DNA from: Siphlonurus alternatus
Taxonomy: Eukaryota; Arthropoda; Insecta; Ephemeroptera; Siphlonuridae
Direction: 5' to 3'
Length of the DNA: 64,000 nt
Assembly: GCA_949825025.1 (NCBI GenBank)
Contig: OX463779.1
Location: 42,664,249-42,728,248 of the forward strand
The translations under genes and the position numbers were made by a program. The notes beneath the pieces are model-generated. The model made no database searches, was not told where the DNA came from, and worked only from the letters and a program-made list of their open reading frames with translations. Shown in pieces: positions 56,670 through 64,000 of the stretch (positions within the stretch are counted from its first letter, which is position 1; every line of letters starts with the position of its first letter).

Positions 56670-57371
56670 GTAAGATAATATATAATTTATGATATAATAT
56701 CGATTTATTCTTGTATAATAGAATTCACCGGACAGTATTATCATGCATGCATTATTATTCTCATATTTTATATTCGCGTTTCTCACTGCATGACGATCGA
56801 CACCGGGACTTTTTACTGAATGTATAAAAAATATAAACCGCAACTCTTATTTCCGGTTTTAGAGGTACATACAATATTTTCCATCCTGTGTATAAAACAT
56901 AATATTAAAAATAAAAGGTCGTTAAATTTTTATATTTTAATTTTTAATAGGGCGTTACCATAATGCAGCTACATACACAGCTCGTGCTATACCGTACGCG
57001 CGTCAGCATAAAATATAGTCATCATCACATGTTTGATATTGCACAAGACTGCAGAAAATTTTTGATACGACGGCTGGATGAACATTCTAATTAAACGTTT
57101 TCAGGACACCTGAATTTTCTATTTTTAATGGAAAATTGAGACACCCCACTTATAATTATATTATAGCTATCATCATGCTCATGCATTTTATTAATTAAGG
57201 CAGCTTATAAATGATATGTGTATAAATAATATGCTCTTTTATTGCAACATTATCGATCGAATTAAGGACAATTTTTTATCGTTTTTTTTTATCGTAATTT
57301 TTTCTTCGACTGTCATGCGTAAAAGACGAACATAAGAACGTGAAAACCTGCATGACTAAGGCCGTTGTCAA

Positions 57372-57565
57372 TATATAAACGGCGGCTGCAGTATATATAC
57401 GCTCATACCGCACGTCGAGGGGAGTCGAGCCGCCGAGGAGGAAGGTGGGGCAACAACAGCGGCAGTGTCCATGCGCCGCTCTCGTGCTCTGCCCTACTAG
57501 GCCGCTGCTGGCTGCGCGGCACCGGCGGTTCTATGGTCCCTGCTTGCATCAATCATGGCCAACTC
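57372..57565 (+). promoter_or_regulatory. GC-rich island with TATA box, candidate alternative promoter
   Basis: TATATAAACGGCGGCTGCAG at 57372 looks like a TATA box; a start would fall near 57402. GC-rich sequence follows (GAGTCGAGCCGCCGAGGAGG) with a weaker donor AAG|GTGGGG at 57442. Confidence 0.3.
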
Positions 57566-57749
57566 GACATAATACGCAATTTTTATGAAGACTCGTTAGA
57601 AAAAAATTGCGTTTTAATTTTGAATATGAAAATTTTAATTAAAATGTTCATGCGCATGATATTATATTAAATGAAAAAAGGTATAGAATATAAAATTTCT
57701 GATTTTCATTAAATTATTTTTAAATTTTTAATATATAGATCGAGTTATA

Positions 57750-57900
57750 AATAATTGAGTCTGTCAGCTTCAAATCCGGCTATATTTAATTGCACTTTCT
57801 GATAAAGTCAATCTACTACCTTTCAGGTACGTGTTATATCAGAAAGTGCAATGCATCAGAGAGGAGCCAGCCGGTTTTGAAGCTGACAGTCTCAATAATT
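57750..57900. mobile_element. Short MITE, AATTATTGAGWCTGTCAGC ends
   Basis: GAGTCTGTCAGCTTCAAATC at the left; GAAGCTGACAGTCTCAATAA at the right. Inner arms pair at GCACTTTCTGATA. About 150 bp. Confidence 0.65.
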
Positions 57901-59152
57901 TTATTAACTTTATAATATTTAATAGTCTGTTTTAAAGCATGATTGGGTTGCAGTTTTGAGTACGTTGCATATTAATTCATATTTACATTATTTATAAATA
58001 TTTGCTGGATAATGCAAATTCTTTAAAAACTGCTGGCCCAGTTAAAAAAGAAAGTCATGCAATTAATGTTCATTATTATATATTTAACATATATGCGATA
58101 ATAAAATGATTTTGCTCATTTAATTTGCCTTCTATGCATGTATCAGTTGTATTATAGTTGCAGAACTGCATCTCAAAATTAAAGCGATGTAAGAAAAAAA
58201 AAAACCTGCCCGGCGTATGCAGTGCAATCAGGAAAAAAATCATAAGGGGTTTTACTCCATCATTCGGGGGTTGAGGGAAGCGGGAGGGGAGTATGGGAGT
58301 AAAAATGAAACCCATCTGTTATTTATTTATTTTTTCTCTTTTCTAATATATATTTATATACCGTGACCTATTAGGGGCGTGGGCTTGTACCTTGTACCTC
58401 TTGTATTATAGGGCACTTGGAGAACCTGGATTAAATAATTACGTTTCTAAAATTTTAAGGTAACTCCGCAATAAAATATTTATAATAAATTTAAGACTGC
58501 ACCTTATATGATTGAACCTTGCTGCATAATATTATATAATATATAATAAACAATTTTATACATTTAATATAATATATGTATATTTTATACTTTTAAATTA
58601 CATTTTTATATTTTTAATTTAAGCTTCGAATCCCATCATCAAGTATTTCACAAGATTACACCTGCGATGGAGGAGATAATGCACGTATATTATTAACCTC
58701 ATGCAGCATAGGTGCCTAAAACCTCGTATAAACGTCTGCGTGTCAATAAATTCTTAATTAAAATCAAATTAATATGCATGCACATGCAGGCAGTGCATCA
58801 GTAGACAATTTTGTATAGTTATGAAAATTAAATGAAATGAATCCCTGCAAAATTTTTCAACACAATATATAACTATAATGACATAATGTCCTTAAAACTT
58901 CCATCAATGTTCAATGTTACATCATTATTATCCATTTAAAAAAAAAAAAAAATTGTACAATTTTTCCTTATAAGAAAATTTAATTTAATCGACACACAAA
59001 TAAGTCAAGTTGGCTTTCTTGTATGAGAAAATTGCATGTAAAAATGCACTGTGAAATACCTGCTTTAAATTTTGCCCATGTATAATATATAGTCTCATAA
59101 ACCCCCTATATGAACCTGCCGTTATTAATAACCCCCCGTTGTTATGTTACAG
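57901..59152. other. Likely intron upstream of the first coding exon; no gene
   Basis: AT-rich, ending GTTATGTTACAG, the acceptor of the zinc-finger coding exon. A weak TTTTTCCTTATAAGAAAATT motif near 58960 recalls the 29.86-kb MITE. Nothing else. Confidence 0.45.
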
Positions 59153-60236
59153 AGCGATGTCTGCTGGTCGCAACGGCAGCCTCCTAGGCCGCAGCAGCCG
59201 CTACATGGAGAGCAGCTCCCCCTCGATGGTCCACCGAGCGGGAGACTCTCTGGTGGTGCGCAGCGTGGTGAGCGGAACCACCCTCAACATCCCGGGCTTC
59301 GAGGAACCCGAACCCGAGGAGCCAGACGAAGATGATGACGACGAAGATGACGATCCTTCGACAGAAGACCTCCCACAATGCAAGATCAAGCGAAACTACA
59401 CTTGTCCGCAGTGTAACTTCTTCACTCAGAATCCTCGTACCTACCTGTACCATTTAAAAGATGAACACAAAGAGAAAATTAGAGTATATGAATGTCCAAA
59501 ATGTGTATATGCATCAAAACATAGTCAAAAATTACAAAGACATATACATATGGTCCACGTCGTCGGAAGACAAAATCAGAAATTAGCTAAGAAAATGTCT
59601 CCTAATAAAAATCAATTACCTCCGCCACCTCCGCTGGTGAGAGCCGGAGGGGAGGTGCCGGTGAAGACTGAAGAGGAAGGGGAAGAAAGTGAAGAGGAGG
59701 GGGAGGAAGAAGAGGGGATGATGGACGAGGAAGATATGGAGGGGATGGACGACTGTGGAGAGGAGGGGGAGGAAGAAGAAGATGAGGAAATGATGATGGG
59801 GGACAGTTCCGCACATAACTCTTCAACGGAGAACGACCCAGAGGCCGGAACGTCCTCGGAAGAAATCAAATGTTCAATCTGTTCTTTTACATCACATAGT
59901 AGAACACTAGTCCAACGTCATGAAAATATTACTCATTTAAAAAAGAAATTCTTTAGATGTTCTAAATGTAATTATGTAACACATATGAAAGCTCGTTTTA
60001 CTAAACATGTTAAATATCATTCTATGCCTATGATTAAATGTGATTTATGTGATTTTCGTACACCGTATAAATGGAATTTAGATAGACATTATAAAAATCA
60101 TCAAGGGGATGGTGAATTTAAATGTCCGCTATGTAATTTCACGGCTGATATCAAGCAGAGTCTGACGGTCCACGTCCAAAATCACCACCTGACGCCGCAG
60201 CAGAGGCTGATGAGAGGCATGGGACGCAGAAACAAG
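59153..60236 (+). CDS. Zinc-finger gene, first coding exon (fingers 1-6)
   Basis: Starts after GTTACAG with AGCG then ATG. Encodes residues 1-360. Residues 48-67 are acidic (EEPDEDDDDEDDD), then fingers 1-2, a poly-Pro stretch (LPPPPPLV), a long Glu/Met-rich acidic linker and fingers 3-6. Donor AACAAG|GTGGGT. Finger segments use AT-ending codons; linkers use GC-ending codons. Confidence 0.88.
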
Positions 60237-63200
60237 GTGGGTGCCCCTCTCTCACGTTTACAAAATACTTCTTTTATTTTCAATTGAATGAAATGTAATA
60301 CAGTATGTACTGACAGTAATAAAGTCAATCTCCTTAAAAATACAATGACAGTGCCTCCTATACATGATTATTAATTAAGGATCTACTTATTTCTTGATTA
60401 ATAATTATAGCTTAATAATAATAATAATTAATTAGGGTTCTGAGAGCCTGGTAAGCCCCAGCATGGTCGAAAGATAACTCTTATTGGAAAGGCTAAATAT
60501 AATATCGGCCTGGCCACACCCGAAAGGGTAAAATGGCGTCAAGGATATTATTTATTTTAATTATGGCTGCGGCCAACAAAAAAATCATTGTTTCTCGTAC
60601 ATAATTGTATGGTAATACAGCTAGTCCAATGGTGTGTAGTGGAGTGATTTCAAGGCATAATAAATTTTTTATAATTATAATTTATTTTTTTATCATAATT
60701 TTTAATTAATTAATTAATTTACTAAAAAGTCGAATATTTGTAGAAAGTTCAGTATAGCCAACTCAAAAGACTCCTGACGACAAGCTGGTTCTATTCAACT
60801 GGCTGCTGAACCTTCTATGGGGACAATTTCTTCCATGAATTTTAATTTGATTGCCCTAAAATCAGCACACTGCACAAAACTTTCAACTGGCACCTGAAGT
60901 TCCCACACATTAACCACATAAATCAACAGCTGACTGATGGTGTTCACAGGTTGGTGCGAGCGACGCTCCGGCCAAGGAGCTGCGAATGTCTGACGTGGGT
61001 CTGGTGGGCGCGGGGGTGCCTCATGACTCCCCTCCCTTGCTGCACCCGGAGGGGGACGATGGCTCCGAGGATGAGGAGGAAGAGCAGGAGCGGAGGGCAG
61101 ACTTGGAGAACGAAGAAGAGGCCTTCCAGGTGAGCAAACCTTCTGTAACCTGGCAACAGTGTAAACAAACCACCTGTAACCTATCAGTCATGGCTGTGAG
61201 ATGTAAAAATAATGTAAAATCAGGAGTTACCAGCTATCTAGTGTAACAAACTTAAAAAAACAAGACTTTTTTTCTGTTTAAAATGTCTGTCAAGTTGCTA
61301 TTATGTCTGCTTCCATTAGAATAAATAATATTGAAAATGAGAAATTAATTTTAACATTTTTGTTAATAATAAAACTAATGACAGTACAGCTAGTACCTTG
61401 GGTTATAGTTTAATAATTTAACAACATATTATATGAAATTAATAATTTATTAATATTCCTTATTCGTTTTTCTGACTTGTCTCATATATGGAACACAATA
61501 TAAACACAGCTTATTTACAGAAGAATTTAGTTAGCACAGCCTTCAGATTATAACCTAAAAGCTGGGATACTATCAGCTGAAAAAAGGGTTGCATATTGAA
61601 ATCCCAGATAAAAGTAGCCCTTTTTTCCAGCTGATGGTATCAAAATGCAGCTAAATCAGTTAAGGACAATAGACCATGCATGCCATGATAATTCAACCAG
61701 TACACCAGACAATGGAATATCGACCTCAAAATTTTTTATTGCAGAAATGGATAGAGGGTGCAAAGTTATGATACCCTGATTTTTTTTTTTTCAAATTTTT
61801 TATAGTCTGGGAACAATTTTTAAAAAATTATTCAAAATACAGAGAAAGTGACACCTCTAGACGCCTCTTCTAATAAAAGGATAGGACTTAAAAGGGGCAT
61901 GGGTTCAACAAACCCAACCTTGGCAAAACTTTTTAGCTTTAGCTGAAAAAAATGAGAGTGGCATAACTTTGTACCCTCTGTCCATTTTTGCAATAAAAAT
62001 TTTTGAGGTCGATACTCGATCTATTTTCACCTGGCAGTAAAAACTGACTGTCGCAGGTGTCCAAATTCGAGGTGTCCCCCACATCGGCCTCCACTCCGGT
62101 GGCCTCGACGAGCGGCCTCTCCTCGTCCGGAGTGACCTCCTCGCGCCGCCAGCCCAAGATCTCGCTGACCTTCAAAAAGCTCAAGGACACAGAGAGGCAC
62201 CACTTCGACACTGACTTCATCCATCCTGATGACGTCCTGCACAAGAACGGCAAGGTCTACTACAAGAACCTCAAGTGCAGCTACTGCTCCTTCAAGGTAT
62301 GTTGTATCTTTGTATTAGTTACTGTAGTGTGGCAAATGATAATTAAGTTAGCTGGACTGGCAGCCATTATTTACTGTGTTAATTAGTGGGATTTGGAGTC
62401 TGCTAAAACAGAAAGAAAGTAAAAATAATATTAAAAAGTGATCTATAGAACAAATTTAAATATAAGAATTTAAAAAAAAAAAAAAAAAATGCATTTATGT
62501 GAAGTACACTGTAGTATTTATGTATATAAATAAATAAAAAAAATTAAAAGCACTCTCTCTATTCTAAATTTTGCAATAAAATTCGTCAACAAAGCATTGA
62601 TAAATATTGGGAATTTATTTAATTTTAAGATTAACATTTTGTTAGTAAAAAAAAAATAATAATAATAAAAAATAGTACTATCAGTAAAATTTAAAAATTT
62701 CTTTTGAAATAATATTACAAACTAATTAAATATAAAAAATTGTTTACAGGCATTCTGGGAGGGTGACATTCTTCGTCACGAAAGTAAAGTTCATGGCGTT
62801 GAGAATCCTCGCAATGCTAAAGCCAACAAGAAGCGTCTGGCTCGTCCGATCCCCAACCTGATTCCTCTGCAACAACAACAACAACAAACCCCGCCCTCCT
62901 CGACTTCCGTCCTTCGAAGTCGCAGGTCGTCAACTTCCAGTCAGGCTGCGGAGGCCATCAGCGAGCAAGACCTCAACGACATCTGCGCCAAGTCATCAAA
63001 CAGCGCCCTCAAGGACTTTGCTTCCCTCATTGGAGAGGCCTTCCCTCTTGATGAACTGCAAGCGTCGGTGGAGGAAGCGGAGAAGCCAAAACCAGAGTCG
63101 GAGCCTGAGAAAACTGAGGAAAAACCCGAGAAAGAAAAAATATCACCGCCCCAACAGTCCACATCACCGTCCAAGAAAAAGAATGCAACTTCATTCTTTG

Positions 63201-63733
63201 ATAAACTTAAAGAAACATTAATAGGACAAGAAGCTTCTAATCTTGTTTGTGAAATGTGTGGACACGAAAGTAAATGTTTATCAGAAGCAGTCTGCCATAA
63301 GAAGATACACAAAGATGAAAAAGAAACAACATCTCCTGCTAACCAACGTATGATTGGATTAGTTGGTCTCTCCTCCACTAGATGTCAACACTGCAGACAC
63401 AGATGTAAGACGAGTGCAGACTTGTTGGTGCACCTCCAGTCTTGTCTCAATCGAGACAGCTCCAGTGGACAGGACGACACTCAGGAGGCTGCAGAAGAAG
63501 AGGAAGAACCACCACAGTGTCCGAACTGTGAGCAGAGGTTTGACACGGAAGATGACCTGACGAAGCACCTCGACTATTGCAAGCCGAGGCTCGAACTGAA
63601 CCCTGAGGTGTCCATCACGGAAGTTCGACCACAGGAACTTCACCCCATGGAAAATAAAGTCTTTGTGTGGAACCAGTTCACAGCTGATTCAAGTCTGGAG
63701 GAGATGAAACCAGCCTTGACTATTGAAAGGTAA
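59157..63733 (+). CDS. Ten-finger C2H2/C2HC zinc-finger protein, charlatan/REST-like (best guess)
   Basis: Join 59157-60236, 60950-61129, 62057-62296, 62750-63733: 827 residues, all introns GT-AG and phase 0. Zinc fingers start at about residues 83, 113, 239, 268, 295, 323 (exon 1), 494 (split by intron 3), 667, 712 and 757. An acidic, glutamate-rich linker (about 165-225) separates fingers 2 and 3. Fingers 9 and 10 end in Cys instead of His. The first finger pair (CPQCNFFTQNPRTYLYHLKD, VYECPKCVYASKHSQKL) reminds me of insect charlatan, a REST-like neural regulator, but I could not compare. Likely nuclear DNA-binding regulator. Start: ATG at 59157, four bases after an acceptor, so 5' UTR exons lie upstream. 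End uncertain: the TAA at 63731 overlaps an AAAG|GTAAAC donor, so more exons may follow. Confidence 0.85.
60237..60949 (+). other. Zinc-finger gene intron 1
   Basis: AT-rich intron with no recognised element. If the upstream donor were skipped, reading continues VGAPLSRLQ to a stop at 60285. Confidence 0.7.
60950..61129 (+). CDS. Zinc-finger gene, second coding exon (acidic linker)
   Basis: Encodes VGASDAPAKELRMSDVGLVG through HPEGDDGSEDEEEEQERRAD and EEEAFQ, 60 residues. No finger. Acceptor TTCACAG, donor CAG|GTGAGC, phase 0 on both sides, so it could be skipped without breaking the frame. Confidence 0.82.
61567..61645. repeat. Short inverted repeat in intron 2
   Basis: GATACTATCAGCTGAAAAAA at the left; TTTTTTCCAGCTGATGGTAT at the right. 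MITE remnant by appearance. Confidence 0.5.
61712..62015. mobile_element. MITE, TTTTTTATTGCAGAAATG family, in intron 2 next to exon 3
   Basis: ATGGAATATCGACCTCAAAA then TTTTTATTGCAGAAATGGAT; right end TTTTTGCAATAAAAATTTTT and GAGGTCGATA. About 304 bp. Its right end is only about 42 bp from the exon 3 start at 62057, so the element reaches close to the branch-point region. Confidence 0.75.
62057..62296 (+). CDS. Zinc-finger gene, third coding exon (first half of finger 7)
   Basis: Encodes VSKFEVSPTSASTPVASTSG, a Ser/Thr-rich linker, then KISLTFKKLKDTERHHFDTD and FIHPDDVLHKNGKVYYKNLK, CSYCSFK. The two cysteines of finger 7 lie here, its histidines in the next exon. Acceptor GTCGCAG, donor AAG|GTATGT. 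Confidence 0.87.
62297..62749 (+). other. Zinc-finger gene intron 3
   Basis: Short AT-rich intron with A-runs near 62472-62490 and a TTGTTTACAG acceptor. No repeats recognised. Confidence 0.7.
62750..63733 (+). CDS. Zinc-finger gene, fourth coding exon (finger 7 end, fingers 8-10)
   Basis: Encodes AFWEGDILRHESKVHGVENP (end of finger 7), a (CAA)6 glutamine run, Ser/Pro and Lys/Glu-rich linkers, then finger 8 (CEMCGHESKCLSEAVCHKKI), fingers 9 and 10 with final Cys (CQHCRHRCKTSADLLVHLQS and CPNCEQRFDTEDDLTKHLDY), and ends VFVWNQFTADSSLEEMKPAL, TIER. TAA at 63731-63733 is also part of a possible donor G|GTAAAC at 63730. Confidence 0.85.
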   Translation, partial: AFWEGDILRHESKVHGVENPRNAKANKKRLARPIPNLIPLQQQQQQTPPSSTSVLRSRRSSTSSQAAEAISEQDLNDICAKSSNSALKDFASLIGEAFPLDELQASVEEAEKPKPESEPEKTEEKPEKEKISPPQQSTSPSKKKNATSFFDKLKETLIGQEASNLVCEMCGHESKCLSEAVCHKKIHKDEKETTSPANQRMIGLVGLSSTRCQHCRHRCKTSADLLVHLQSCLNRDSSSGQDDTQEAAEEEEEPPQCPNCEQRFDTEDDLTKHLDYCKPRLELNPEVSITEVRPQELHPMENKVFVWNQFTADSSLEEMKPALTIER

Positions 63734-64000
63734 ACTGAGAGCTATAATGAGAGGCTCATGAAAATTATTGCCATTAACTTGGCATGCTTCAAATTATGGA
63801 GACATGCAGCTGTGGCAATGAAGTTTTAAGAGAGTGAGGGAGATTCTTATACTTACTTTATTGACAGTCTTTAAAGTTATTGATTAAAACCTAAATTGCA
63901 TAAATAAGGTCTAACTTTAATTCAGGCTTAAATTTGTTTATTTTGACTCTTGCATTGTAATTGAAATCAACAAACTTAGGCCTGGATTTTTTAAATAGAC
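63734..64000. other. 3' UTR or intron of the zinc-finger gene
   Basis: AT-rich, no AATAAA directly downstream of the TAA within view. The absence of an obvious polyadenylation signal mildly favours an intron continuing past the window. Confidence 0.35.

Noticed and set aside
59184..59869. Minus-strand frames opposite the zinc-finger exon (Ser/Pro-rich)
   Set aside because: Shadows of the acidic Glu/Asp codons on the plus strand.
1..64000. CRISPR array, operon or prokaryotic defence system
   Set aside because: Introns, SINEs and MITEs show a eukaryotic nuclear sequence; no spacer-repeat array was seen.

Overview
This is AT-rich nuclear DNA from a eukaryote, most likely an arthropod and probably an insect. 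Evidence: multi-exon genes with GT-AG introns from hundreds of bases to 8.7 kb, a DNAJA2 co-chaperone with animal-type architecture, a multi-C2H2 zinc-finger regulator, and SINEs whose 3' body resembles one I know from insect genomes. Nothing prokaryotic, viral or organellar was seen. Species cannot be named from this window.

Layout. (1) 1-1.8 kb: TTAA-flanked and fold-back mobile elements, then a possible divergent minus-strand gene start (about 1101-1414) facing the DNAJA2 promoter. (2) 1.8-17.2 kb: complete DNAJA2 gene, seven coding exons, 417 aa, plus strand. Its introns hold 5S-derived SINEs, MITEs, a perfect 212-bp tandem duplication and a 963-bp mariner-like element. (3) 17.2-27 kb: 3' UTR and a repeat-dense interval with several palindromic TTAA-flanked elements, a hAT-type minisatellite element, nested insertions and a minus-strand SINE. 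(4) 27-59 kb: AT-rich DNA with no convincing coding gene. It has isolated GC-rich islands of 100-400 bp, two of which end in good splice donors, a pair of about 0.8-kb inverted arms, a 413-bp near-perfect palindrome and a 1.7-kb hAT-like element with an exact 8-bp target duplication. (5) 59.15-63.73 kb: four coding exons of a ten-finger zinc-finger protein, plus strand, best guess charlatan/REST-like. Its first exon starts right after a splice acceptor, so upstream non-coding exons must exist; the GC islands are candidates.

The two genes show no functional link. DNAJA2 is a housekeeping Hsp70 partner; the zinc-finger gene is a probable transcription regulator with a long upstream regulatory/5'-UTR region. 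The most unusual material is the mobile-element landscape: several families of long palindromes, many bounded by TTAA, and SINEs that combine two different Pol III heads with one shared body.
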